Position numbers and translations under genes: made by a program | Origin: Citrobacter koseri | Lineage (GTDB): Bacteria > Pseudomonadota > Gammaproteobacteria > Enterobacterales > Enterobacteriaceae | Reading direction: 5' to 3' | Assembly: GCA_900446925.1 (NCBI GenBank) | Contig: UAVY01000008.1 | Location: 428,876-492,875, forward strand | Length of the DNA stretch: 64,000 bases | The notes under the pieces: generated by a model | What the model was told of the DNA's origin: nothing | Database searches by the model: none | What the model saw: only the letters and a program-made list of their open reading frames with translations | Shown here: positions 34,572 through 43,222 of the stretch, one piece after another | Layout of the letters: every line of letters starts with the position of its first letter | How positions within the stretch are numbered: the first letter of the stretch is position 1

Positions 34572-34606
34572 TGCCGGTCTGTATCTCAACAGACCGGCAA
34601 GTTTTC
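34572..34606 (+). terminator. Terminator after dauA
   Basis: TGCCGGTCTG pairs with CAGACCGGCA around an 8-base loop, followed by AGTTTTCTT, 8 bases after the dauA stop. Confidence 0.8.
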
Positions 34607-34678
34607 TTATTGAAAAACTGGTTTTCTGCGTCTGGCTTGTTATTATCGTTTTCCTGATATTTGTTAGCGATAACCGAT

Positions 34679-35239
34679 ATGAAACCAACCTCTCCGTTTG
34701 TTTTTCGTGAAATAACGCGGGACGATATTCCTGCCGTACAGTCCTTTATTATTCGGCATCTTAATCTTTATTTTAATGCCGGAAGAGCATTACCCACTGC
34801 GAGTGACGACGTATTCGACCTCCAGGGAAATTATCTTGAGCGGGAAAGAAACCAATTGTTCGGCGTCTGGAATGAACAACAGCAGATAATTGGGACGCTG
34901 GCGATATGTCAGTACGATGACAGAATAGAGATGTTGCACGGTCGTTATAATTTACCGGAGACAGCTGAGATTTGTCGCTGCTATGTCGATCAGCATTATC
35001 GCAGGCAAGGTATTGGCAGCCAACTGGTCTCGCTGGCTGAACAATTTTGCGAGCAGCAACACTATAAAATATTATATTTGCACACCCATCATTTTTTACC
35101 CGGCGGGTATCAATTCTGGCGGCGAAATCTGTTTAACGTCTTCATGGATGTGGGCGACGAGTGGCAGATCGTGCATATGGAAAAATCGTGTAAATATATT
35201 GTTACCAGCGACAATATTGATAACATTCACTGTTTATAA
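34679..35239 (+). CDS. GNAT-family N-acetyltransferase
   Basis: 186 residues from the ATG at 34679, intact. The GNAT fold is seen in the acetyl-CoA loop (VDQHYRRQGIGSQLVSLAE, the R/Q-x-x-G-x-G/A pattern) and in the N-terminal VFREITRDDIPAVQSFI. The substrate is unknown. It is AT-richer than its neighbours and is the first gene of the block that lies between dauA and ychH. It has its own gap before the riboswitch operon, so it is probably transcribed separately. Confidence 0.8.
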   Translation: MKPTSPFVFREITRDDIPAVQSFIIRHLNLYFNAGRALPTASDDVFDLQGNYLERERNQLFGVWNEQQQIIGTLAICQYDDRIEMLHGRYNLPETAEICRCYVDQHYRRQGIGSQLVSLAEQFCEQQHYKILYLHTHHFLPGGYQFWRRNLFNVFMDVGDEWQIVHMEKSCKYIVTSDNIDNIHCL

Positions 35240-35472
35240 TAACGCCTTCTTTCTCATCGCGATTAATTGATCAACGTCAATCAATTCTCATTTGCCTTTC
35301 CGTTATTACTTGCGGTTGCAATAATCACCACTCCAACAAAAACACAACCATTTGAATTTAAATTAATTAATATAAAAATCACCATAAAGTATGATGTTTT
35401 TGTTCTTTTTTCATACGGTTGACGAGGTTATTGATTGCCGATACAGTCGCCAGTGACAGTATTCATAACACA

Positions 35473-35651
35473 ACCGTTGTTTTGAAAGGAATATGGTGCG
35501 GATTATTTTAATCTCATTCCATAGCTGCCCCCGCAACTGTAGGCGGATACCGAATATCTGCGTGTGGTTATTGTAACCACCGGTCACTGTAAAGATTTGC
35601 TTTATGGGAAGGCCGATATTCTGATTACCGTGAGCCAGGAGACCTGCTGTC
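35473..35651 (+). promoter_or_regulatory. Cobalamin (AdoCbl) riboswitch
   Basis: All core boxes of the B12 riboswitch appear in order: GGTGCGGATT near 35495, GCTGCCCCCGCAACTGTAGG at 35524-35543, GGTCACTGT at 35582-35590, GGGAAGGC at 35606-35613, and the B12 box GAGCCAGGAGACCTGC at 35632-35647. It lies about 214 bases before the start of the ABC-importer gene cluster. B12 binding is expected to repress the genes behind it. The flanks (35240-35472 and 35652-35864) are AT-rich and hold no gene; the promoter probably lies in 35300-35460. Confidence 0.93.
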
Positions 35652-35864
35652 AGGGTTGTACACATTGAGTGGACGGGATGGTCCATGGGATGATTTATTT
35701 GGCATAAATACCATTATGAATTGATGAGCCTATTCCTGCTGAGATTTTGCATTCTCATAATTTCATCATTCAATGTCATCTATCGTCATGTACCTGTCCC
35801 GATATATGGAACCAAATAAACCATGACCAGACGTTCAGATTCTGGCATGTACAGGACGATAACA

Positions 35865-36914
35865 ATGTACGCAGACTTTACTTTACCTCATAAAAAATAC
35901 CTTCTGGCTGTGGCTGGCGCAGCGTTATTATTCACATCAGGATTGACTCATGCGGCAAAAACAGTCTATCCGTTGACGATTAAAAACTGCGGCCGTGATA
36001 TTACCTTCAATAAAGCCCCGGAACGCGTTGCCACGGTCGGGCAAAACAGCACTGAAATTCTTTATTCCCTGGGACTGGCCGAGCGCGTTGTCGGCACATC
36101 GCTGTGGTTCGGCCCCGTCCCGGATGCTTACAAAGCGGCAAATGAAAAAGTGGCCGTGATTGCGCAGAACATCCCCAGCTTTGAAGGCATTATTGCCAAA
36201 AAACCGGATTTGGTCGCCAGTCAGTTTGAATGGCAAATTGGGCCTGCCGGAACCGTCGCCTCTTACGAGCAGTTTAGCGAGTTGAACGTGCCGGTATATA
36301 CCGCGCCTGCGGACTGCGCTAAAGACAACGAAGACGGTGGCGACGGTGTACGTAAAGGCATGTTTGATATTGCTATGGTTTATCAGGAAGTCTCCGATCT
36401 GGCGAAAATTTTTGACGTGCAGGACAAAGGCGATGAATTGATCGCCAGTCTGAAGGCCCGTGAAGCTGCCGCCAAAGACAAAATTGCCGGAATGGATAAA
36501 AACGTCTCCGCCGTATTCTGGTTTTCCAGCGCCGATCTGCAACTGGACCCCTATGTGGCCGGGAAATTTGGCCCTGCCGCATGGATCGCCCAGACGCTGG
36601 GGGTGAAAAATGTGATTGATTCTGCTGAAGAGTGGCCAACCGTTGGCTGGGAAACCATCGCGAAAGCCAGCCCGTCCGTCATTGTTCTCGGTGAAATGAG
36701 CCGTCGTCGTTTCCCGGCAGATGACTGGCAGGTCAAACTGGAATATCTCAAGTCCGACCCCGTGACTAAACTCATCCCCGCCGTGAAGGAGAACCATCTG
36801 CCGGTGGTGGATGTGCAAACAATGAACGCCGGCATCAGAACGATAGATGGCGTCGAGAAACTCGCAGATGCGTTGGTTGAATACGGTCTGGCACATCCGA
36901 AAACGGCTCAATAA
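35865..36914 (+). CDS. Periplasmic substrate-binding protein of a BtuFCD/FecBCD-type ABC importer
   Basis: 349 residues from the ATG at 35865, which has AGGA upstream; an in-frame ATG at 35823 would add 14 residues before the signal peptide. A clear signal peptide (hydrophobic YLLAVAGAALLFTSG, cleavage near THAA) precedes a two-lobed metal-chelate-binding fold (PERVATVGQNSTEILYSLGL; GWETIAKASPSVIVLGE). It is longer than E. coli BtuF (266). The B12 riboswitch upstream suggests a corrinoid or cobalt-related ligand. That is inference; iron-siderophore binding proteins share the fold. Confidence 0.85.
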   Translation: MYADFTLPHKKYLLAVAGAALLFTSGLTHAAKTVYPLTIKNCGRDITFNKAPERVATVGQNSTEILYSLGLAERVVGTSLWFGPVPDAYKAANEKVAVIAQNIPSFEGIIAKKPDLVASQFEWQIGPAGTVASYEQFSELNVPVYTAPADCAKDNEDGGDGVRKGMFDIAMVYQEVSDLAKIFDVQDKGDELIASLKAREAAAKDKIAGMDKNVSAVFWFSSADLQLDPYVAGKFGPAAWIAQTLGVKNVIDSAEEWPTVGWETIAKASPSVIVLGEMSRRRFPADDWQVKLEYLKSDPVTKLIPAVKENHLPVVDVQTMNAGIRTIDGVEKLADALVEYGLAHPKTAQ

Positions 36915-36977
36915 TCTTTATGTCGCGCTATGTCTTACCGGGCATAGCGCGCCTCTGGTATTCAGAATTGCAGGTAG

Positions 36978-38045
36978 ATGATGAGCGAAACTCGCAGGAC
37001 GCGTCGCGCTGTCGGCCAGTTAACGATAAGAATCGGGGGACACGCCCTTTGGGTCAGCGTGCTGATGTGCTGCGTTCTATTGGCGGGGATCTCCATTGGC
37101 GAGACGTTTATCCCCTGGCAGCATGTTATCCATACGCTTTCTAACCAGTTCTTTGATACGCGCTATGCCGTTGATGCGCTGGATGCGGGCATTATCTGGA
37201 ACTATCGCCTGACGCGGGCGTTGGTTTCTGCCTGTTGTGGCGCGTGTCTGGCGGTTTCCGGCGTCGTATTGCAGTCATTGCTACGAAACGCGCTGGCAGA
37301 GCCTTATCTACTGGGGATCTCTGCCGGCGCCTCGACCGGCGCTGTTCTGATCGCCTTAACAGGGCTTGGCGCTGGGATCGTCAGCATGTCGCTCGGGGCT
37401 TTTATTGGGGCGTTAACGGCTTTTCTTTTCGTGGCGTTACTGGCGATCGCCGCCGGGGGGAGACAGGGAAGCGCCACCACGCAAATCATCCTGGCCGGGA
37501 TCGCCAGTTCACAGTTATTTAATGCCCTCACCTCGCTAATCATCACTCGCTCAGCGAATGCAGAACAGGCTCGTGGGATTATGTTCTGGCTGCTGGGCAA
37601 TCTGAGCGGCGTTCGCTGGCCAGATGTCGTTTTGGCCGTCCCTACCGCGCTGGTCGGTGTGGCGTTATGTTTTTGTTACGCCCGTCATCTGGATGCGTTT
37701 TCGTTTGGCGCAGAGTCCGCAGCGTCACTTGGCATCCCGGTAAAACGCACGCGCGGAGTCCTGATTGCCGCCGTTACCGGTATGACGGCAATTATGGTCT
37801 CCATTGTCGGGGCGATTGGTTTTGTCGGCCTGGTGATCCCCCATGCCGCCCGCCTGCTGGTGGGTAATCAACACCATCGATTGCTGCCGGTCAGCGCCAT
37901 GATCGGCGCCATTTTTCTCATTATCGCCGACGTAATCTCCAGAACATTACTTCCCGGGCAGGTGTTACCCATCGGGGTGATTACGGCGCTTGTAGGCGCA
38001 CCTGCGTTTTCCATCATTTTGATCAGAGGAAACCAGACAAAATGA
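36978..38045 (+). CDS. FecCD/BtuC-family ABC permease
   Basis: 355 residues, intact, with about ten membrane helices. It has the FecCD signatures (RLTRALVSACCGACLAVSG, NALAEPYLLGISAGAS) and the coupling-loop region GFVGLVIPHAARLLVG. Its stop overlaps the ATPase start (ATGA). With its neighbours it forms a vitamin B12/iron-chelate type importer. Confidence 0.92.
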   Translation: MMSETRRTRRAVGQLTIRIGGHALWVSVLMCCVLLAGISIGETFIPWQHVIHTLSNQFFDTRYAVDALDAGIIWNYRLTRALVSACCGACLAVSGVVLQSLLRNALAEPYLLGISAGASTGAVLIALTGLGAGIVSMSLGAFIGALTAFLFVALLAIAAGGRQGSATTQIILAGIASSQLFNALTSLIITRSANAEQARGIMFWLLGNLSGVRWPDVVLAVPTALVGVALCFCYARHLDAFSFGAESAASLGIPVKRTRGVLIAAVTGMTAIMVSIVGAIGFVGLVIPHAARLLVGNQHHRLLPVSAMIGAIFLIIADVISRTLLPGQVLPIGVITALVGAPAFSIILIRGNQTK

Positions 38046-38863
38046 CGGTAAATTCTGCTCTCACCGCTCCACGCTATCCTTCTGCAACAGTCCGAAGCCT
38101 GGTGCAGGCGCAGCAACTGTACTGGGAAGTGAAAGGCAAAGCCATCGTCAGCGACGTCTCTTTTCACGTCGCGCCCGGTGAGTTTGTCGGCATTATCGGC
38201 CCCAATGGCTCAGGCAAAACATCACTGATCTCATTGCTTGCCGGTTTACTGAAACCCTCGTCAGGCAGCGTAACGCTGGAGAATAAAAATATTCGCCATT
38301 ACTCACGCCGCCATTTAGCGCAAAAAGTGGCGCTGGTGGAACAACAAGCGGAAACCAGTGAACGTCTCACCGCATTGCAGGCTGTCTCTCTGGGGCGCAC
38401 CCCGTGGTTGAGTCTGCTCTCGCCCTGGTCTAAACAAGATGACGATATTGTCCAGACCATGCTGGAGAAGGTAGATCTACAGCGCGTACAAAATCGCTGC
38501 TGGAATACCTTTTCTGGCGGGGAAAAACAGCGTTTGCATATCGCCCGGGCCCTGGCGCAGCAGCCGAAAGTGCTGCTGATGGATGAACCCACGAACCATC
38601 TCGACATTCAACATCAGATAGGCCTGCTTAATCTGGTGAAACGCCAGAAGCTCACCGTCATTGCGGCTCTGCACGACCTGAACCATGCCGCCATGTTCTG
38701 CGACCGCATTCTCGTAATGAAAGCGGGTCAACTGGCAATGCAGGGCAGCCCTGCAACCATTTTTACGCCTGAAAACCTCAGCCAGTGGTTTGGCATTAAT
38801 GCCATCGTTGAGCAGGCGCCGGATGGATTGAGTTGCTTCATCCGCTACCAACGACCGGAATAA
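38042..38863 (+). CDS. ABC importer ATPase (BtuD/FepC type)
   Basis: 273 residues, intact, with Walker A (GPNGSGKTS), Q-loop, signature (FSGGEKQRLHIARAL), Walker B (VLLMDEPTNHLD) and H-loop (AALHDLNHA). It is translationally coupled to the permease gene and is followed after 18 bases by the pseudoazurin gene. Confidence 0.93.
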   Translation: MTVNSALTAPRYPSATVRSLVQAQQLYWEVKGKAIVSDVSFHVAPGEFVGIIGPNGSGKTSLISLLAGLLKPSSGSVTLENKNIRHYSRRHLAQKVALVEQQAETSERLTALQAVSLGRTPWLSLLSPWSKQDDDIVQTMLEKVDLQRVQNRCWNTFSGGEKQRLHIARALAQQPKVLLMDEPTNHLDIQHQIGLLNLVKRQKLTVIAALHDLNHAAMFCDRILVMKAGQLAMQGSPATIFTPENLSQWFGINAIVEQAPDGLSCFIRYQRPE

Positions 38864-38881
38864 ACACCTAAGGGAGAACCC

Positions 38882-39323
38882 ATGAAATTGATTAAGCAAA
38901 GCCTGAGCATGTTATGTCTGTTAGCGCTGACCACCACGGCTTTCGCTCAGACCCACGAAGTGCTGATGAAAAACAGAGGCGCGGGCGGCCCGATGGTATA
39001 TGAACCTGATTATCTGGCGATTCAGCCAGGCGACACCGTGAAGTTTATTCGCAAGCATAAGAGCCATAACGCTGCGTCAATGGCAGAGCTTTCGCCAGCA
39101 GGCTACCCCGGATTTGTCGGCAAGATTGATGAGGAAATTGAGGTCAAGTACGACAAACCTGGATTTTACGGTATTAAATGCACCCCGCATTACGCGCAAG
39201 GGATGGTGATGCTCATTAAAGTGGGTGATGCAACCCTGCCTGACAGCTATCGAACCCTTTAAGGCGCCGGGGATCGCGGATAAGCGTTTCCAGGACATTT
39301 ATACACGCATTGAGAAACAGTAA
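38882..39323 (+). CDS. Pseudoazurin, periplasmic blue copper protein (one frameshift near 3' end)
   Basis: Small soluble electron carrier. It has a signal peptide (residues 1-22, cleavage after FAQ) and a cupredoxin fold with all four type-1 copper ligands: His in KSHNAAS, then Cys, His and Met in CTPHYAQGM. GAGGPMVYEP is typical of pseudoazurins. An extra base near 39258 (ACCCTTTAA for ACCTTTAA) gives an early stop at 39262. Corrected, it continues FKAPGIADKRFQ to IEKQ and a TAA at 39323, 146 residues. Known pseudoazurins donate electrons to copper nitrite reductase or nitrous-oxide reductase; neither is seen here. It lies between the importer and bc1 genes, so a role as bc1 electron acceptor is inferred. 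Confidence 0.9.
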
Positions 39324-39338
39324 TCCAGATACGCGAAA

Positions 39339-39912
39339 ATGGTGGGGGCGCACGGTGGCGGATAAAAAACAGGGCAATGAAGATGTTCAGGTACAGCGGC
39401 GAGAATGCCTGTGTAAACTCACAAAATTTGTCGGGGCTGCGGGTGTCACCGCCGCCGTCTGGCCGCTCATCTCCGCACTGGGGCCCGGATGATAAAAACC
39501 GTAGCGGAAAACGAACCTGTCGATGTCCCCTCTCGCCGGGGTTGCCGTCGGCCAGACGGTGAAAAGGGTCTGGCAGGGAAAGCTTATCCTTATTCATCAC
39601 CGTACCCCGGAGGAAATTCGCTCCAGCGCAGCAGGCGGATGTCCATCGTTTTATCGATCCGCAGGCTGACGGCGAACGTATCAAGACAGAGTATCCGCAG
39701 TGGCTGGTCATTCAAGGTTACTGCCCCCACGCAGGCTGTGTGCCCAATGCCAAACCCGGTGGGCAAGGCTGGGTATGCCCTTGTCATGGCTCGGAGTTTG
39801 ACACTTCAGGGCGCGTCACGCGGGGGCCCGCTACGGCAAATCTCGCAAATCCCCGATTACGCGTTTCATCCTGATGGCCCTGACTGTGCGTATTGGCGCG
39901 AAGGAAGTCTGA
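39339..39912 (+). CDS. petA: Ubiquinol-cytochrome c reductase Rieske iron-sulfur subunit (about seven frameshifts)
   Basis: Rieske subunit of a cytochrome bc1 complex. Pieces of three frames give a twin-arginine-type N-terminus (QRRECLCKLTKFVGAAG), one membrane anchor, RTPEEIR, and both cluster-binding motifs, CPHAGC and CPCHGSEFD. The C-terminus restores to LTVRIGAKEV and TGA at 39912. About seven one-base insertions (near 39346, 39485, 39496, 39530, 39626, 39844 and 39875) separate the pieces. Removing them gives 188 residues, the family norm. The ATG at 39339 fits that count; GTG at 39355 is the alternative. One base separates it from the next gene. Confidence 0.87.
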
Positions 39913-39913
39913 A

Positions 39914-41090
39914 ATGGCGGCAGAACATCTATCCGTACCCCGACGAGAACGAGTGTGGCGTATTCCCTTCCCTCGTACGGTCGCAGGCGTCTGGGTTTTT
40001 GCCGTCGGGATCATTCTGCTGGTGATGCTCGGAGTACAAATCCTTTCTGGTCTCGTTCTGGCGATGTTTTATGTACCCACGGAAGGGCTGGCCTTTGATT
40101 CAATCATTCATATTATGCGATCCGTGAGACACGGCGAACTGGTGCGCAACGCGCATTCTATTGGCGCATCGCTATTTTTCTTCGCCTGTTACCTGCACAT
40201 CTTCCGCGCCCATGTATTTACAACGTGTACCGAAAGCCTTATCTCAAAATGTGGATGATAAGCGTGACGTTATACGTGTTACTGATGATCACCGCATTTC
40301 TGGGATATAGCCTGATTTGGGGGCAAAAGAGCTACTGGGCCGCTACCGTTATTACCGGATTCACTCGTGCGATCCCGTGGGTGGGAGATACGTTGTATTC
40401 GTTTTTAGTCGGCGGGTATGCTCCAGGAACACCCACATTAGGCCGTTTTTATGTGCTTCATTTTATTATTCCCTTCGTCATTGTCGGGGGAACGATATGG
40501 CATATCCGCACCGTGCAGTCCGCATTTGCGCAGGCAATGAAAAAGACATTTACGCAGAGCGAGTCCCGGAAACTGTTTTTCGATTATAAAATCACCGACA
40601 GTGATGCCATCAAGCTCACTCTTTTCATGATGCTGTTCGCCTGGTTTTTATTCTTTGCCCCGCACTATCTCAGCAGCGCCGATAATTTTATCCCGGCAGA
40701 TCCCACCGTAACGCCCGCTGTCGTGGCGCCTGAGTGGTATTTTTTGCCGTTCTTTTCCATTTTGCGCTGCTTCCCAAACGAACTTCTCGGGATAGTCGCC
40801 ATGTGTGCTTCAGTGCTGATTTTTTATTTTCTCCCCTGGCTCGACACTTCACGCGCCCCGCTTTCGCAATTACAGCAAGCTCGTTAAATGTGGTTTTTGG
40901 CTCTGGGTTGCTAATGCATTCTTTTTAGGATGGCTGGGTTCAAAAGCGCTGGTCGGCCCCGACCTGCCTGACGGTTTCAGTAATGAAGAGGGCTGGATAC
41001 GCGCGGCATCGCAACTTTCAACGCTGGTTTACTTCGGGATGGTTTGTCATCGTACTGCCCTGCCGACGTTTTCTGGAAAAGCAGGATTAA
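39914..41090 (+). CDS. petB: Cytochrome b subunit of bc1 complex (four frameshifts)
   Basis: Integral membrane quinol-oxidising subunit. Two pairs of haem-ligand histidines are each separated by 13 residues (HSIGASLFFFACYLH and H-x13-H in VLHF...IWHI). The Qo-site motif PEWY is present (VVAPEWYFLPFF), as is WGQKSYWAATVITGF. Extra bases near 40209, 40218, 40860 and 41029 break the frame. Correction gives 390 residues ending RRFLEKQD at 41090. This is a genuine bc1/b6f-family cytochrome b, not a formate-dehydrogenase or Ni-Fe hydrogenase b subunit, which lack PEWY. Confidence 0.93.
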
Positions 41091-41095
41091 CCGCC

Positions 41096-41916
41096 ATGAA
41101 GGGATTAGTAAGATATAGCGTTTTATGGCTGTGCATTCTGGGTGCCAGCGCTGTCTGTGCGCAAGAGACGCCACCTCGCCAGGGCGTGGAGTTTTAGCGG
41201 CATAACGGGCCACTATGATAAAGAACAACTGCGGCGCGGTTTACAGGTCTACGAAGAGAAATGCCGCGCCTGCCACGGGATGGTTCATCTTAATTTTCGC
41301 ACCCTGACAAAGCCAGGCGGGCCCGAACTCTCGCTCACCAGAGGCAAAGCGTCTTGCCAGCGGCTACGTCTTTCCCGACATTCAGGATGATGGTCAAACT
41401 GGCGAGCGGGAAGGTAATCTCAATGATACGTTTGTCTCGCCCTACCTTAACGATCAGGAAGCAAGATATCTTAATAATGGCGCCCTTCCCGTCGATTTAA
41501 CCTATATCGTTCGCGCCAGAACGTACGACCGGGGGTTCCCGCAATTTCTGTTCGATGCCTTCTTGCCCTATACCGATCAGGGGGCGGATTACGTCTATGC
41601 CTTGTTGACAGGTTATCTGCCTGACGACCCGGAAATGAAGGCAAACCGATACGCTCCCGGCGGCATAATTAACATGCCGAAGCCGTTGTCTGATGGGGAG
41701 ATCAACTGGTCAGAAAAGGACGATATACCAGAAACCGAAGAGCAGTACGCGCGGGACGTTACGGCTTTTCTGGCATGGGCTGCCGATCCGGCGCTTGAAC
41801 AGCGAAAGCATCAGGGCCATTACGTAATGAGTTATCTGGTCATTATGCTGGCATTGCTGCTGATTTTGCGCCGATTAAAGAGACGCTCGTCAGAAAAAAC
41901 GAGTGAGAGTGGTTAA
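41096..41916 (+). CDS. petC: Cytochrome c1 subunit of bc1 complex (two frameshifts)
   Basis: Membrane-anchored c-type cytochrome that passes electrons from the Rieske protein to a soluble carrier. It has a signal peptide (LGASAVCAQE), a haem attachment site CRACH, a distal Met ligand region NMPKPLSDG and a C-terminal membrane anchor (SYLVIMLALLLIL) followed by basic residues. Extra T residues near 41195 (GAGTTTTAGC) and 41353 (GCGTCTTGCC) break the frame. Correction gives 272 residues. Five bases follow the cytochrome b stop. Haem attachment would need the Ccm system, encoded elsewhere in enterics. Confidence 0.92.
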
Positions 41917-41922
41917 GACAAT

Positions 41923-41952
41923 GACCAGTCAGTCCAACGCTGACTGGTCTTC
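41923..41952. terminator. Terminator between petC and ychH
   Basis: GACCAGTCAG at 41923-41932 pairs with CTGACTGGTC at 41940-41949 around a 7-base loop, 7 bases after the petC stop and just beyond the end of the converging ychH. Confidence 0.7.
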
Positions 41953-41967
41953 AACCGACGCGATACC

Positions 41968-42246
41968 TTAGCTGTGACGGCGATTGTCGTTACGGCGGCA
42001 GCGTTTGTCGTAGTGGCGAACCCACCAGTAACGATCGCTCACCTGCTCATGCCCACCTACGCGGGCGCCTGCCAGCCAGAGAATGGCACCAACAAAGATG
42101 CTCAGCACCGCACCATGTGCAAAAAATTGTGGCAGGTTAAACTGCGGTAACTGGTTTAAAATAGAATAACCAACACCAACCACCATGACCACTAACCCCA
42201 ACCCCATGAGCACGTTACCGAGTAACGAAGCGTTTTTGCGTTTCAT
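41968..42246 (-). CDS. ychH: Stress-induced inner-membrane protein YchH
   Basis: 92 residues, intact, nearly identical to E. coli YchH, with two hydrophobic helices (LLGNVLMGLGLVVMVVGVGY and a second near AVLSIFVGAILWLAG). It marks the return to the conserved backbone after the bc1 block. In E. coli it contributes to stress survival and biofilm; the mechanism is unknown. Confidence 0.95.
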   Translation of the reverse strand: MKRKNASLLGNVLMGLGLVVMVVGVGYSILNQLPQFNLPQFFAHGAVLSIFVGAILWLAGARVGGHEQVSDRYWWVRHYDKRCRRNDNRRHS

Positions 42247-42521
42247 ATGTCACCTCCGGAACTTTTGGGTTGTTTCAGGGAATACCCCTAATCCTTATGT
42301 GTAAAGTATAGACAACACTGTGCTTTATGAGTGCGTGGGCGATCACAATTACAACCTGTTATTCAACAAAACTTTACAAATAACCCTCTGAACAGCTTGA
42401 CTTTCCAATAGTTCAAACAGGCAATTATTCAGCTTCCGGCACAATCCACGCTGTTTTTTGTCAAGCGCGGCCGCAGACAGTAAACTACGCGCCAGTTATG
42501 GACACACTCAGGACAAAAAAC

Positions 42522-43106
42522 GTGACGATTAAATTGATTGTCGGCCTGGCGAACCCCGGCGCAGAATACGCGGCGACACGCCATAATGCGGGCGCATGGT
42601 ACGTCGATTTACTGGCAGAGCGACTACGCGCGCCTCTGCGTGAAGAGCCGAAATTCTTCGGTTACACCTCCAGAGTGACCCTCGAAGGGGAAGATGTTCG
42701 CCTGCTGGTGCCGACCACGTTTATGAATCTGAGCGGTAAAGCCGTCGGCGCGATGGCCAGTTTTTACCGCATCATGCCCGATGAGATTCTGGTTGCCCAC
42801 GACGAACTGGATCTCCCCCCTGGCGTCGCGAAATTTAAGTTAGGCGGCGGACACGGTGGTCATAATGGCCTGAAAGATATCATCAACAAACTGGGTAATA
42901 ACCCTAACTTTCATCGCTTACGTGTCGGAATTGGTCATCCGGGCGATAAAAATAAAGTTGTCGGTTTTGTTCTGGGTAAACCGCCAGTGTCGGAACAAAA
43001 GTTAATTGACGACGCCATTGACGAAGCGGCACGTTGTACTGAAGTCTGGTTCAAAGAAGGGTTAACCAAAGCGACGAACCGATTACATGCCTTTAAAGCA
43101 CAATAA
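42522..43106 (+). CDS. pth: Peptidyl-tRNA hydrolase
   Basis: Releases tRNA from dropped-off peptidyl-tRNA. 194 residues from the GTG at 42522 ([13 protein letters not shown]), the E. coli-type start. An ATG 8 codons upstream is in frame but would lengthen the protein beyond the family. The catalytic His is in TRHNAGAWY, with Asp in AHDELDLP. It is followed by ychF as in E. coli. Confidence 0.97.
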   Translation: MTIKLIVGLANPGAEYAATRHNAGAWYVDLLAERLRAPLREEPKFFGYTSRVTLEGEDVRLLVPTTFMNLSGKAVGAMASFYRIMPDEILVAHDELDLPPGVAKFKLGGGHGGHNGLKDIINKLGNNPNFHRLRVGIGHPGDKNKVVGFVLGKPPVSEQKLIDDAIDEAARCTEVWFKEGLTKATNRLHAFKAQ

Positions 43107-43222
43107 GCAGTGATGTGCGGCATTTTTGCCGCGCGCTGTGTATAATAGGCAAAGTTGTTTACTTTTCTACAATCTGTTTTCTGCAACAGGTTGATTATCA
43201 AGATATTAAGGTGATTTAAATC

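Noticed and set aside
39489..40025. 178-codon open frame over the Rieske/cytochrome b junction
   Set aside because: It is a chimera of out-of-frame Rieske and cytochrome b codons, produced by base errors. The corrected frames give two clear family proteins instead.
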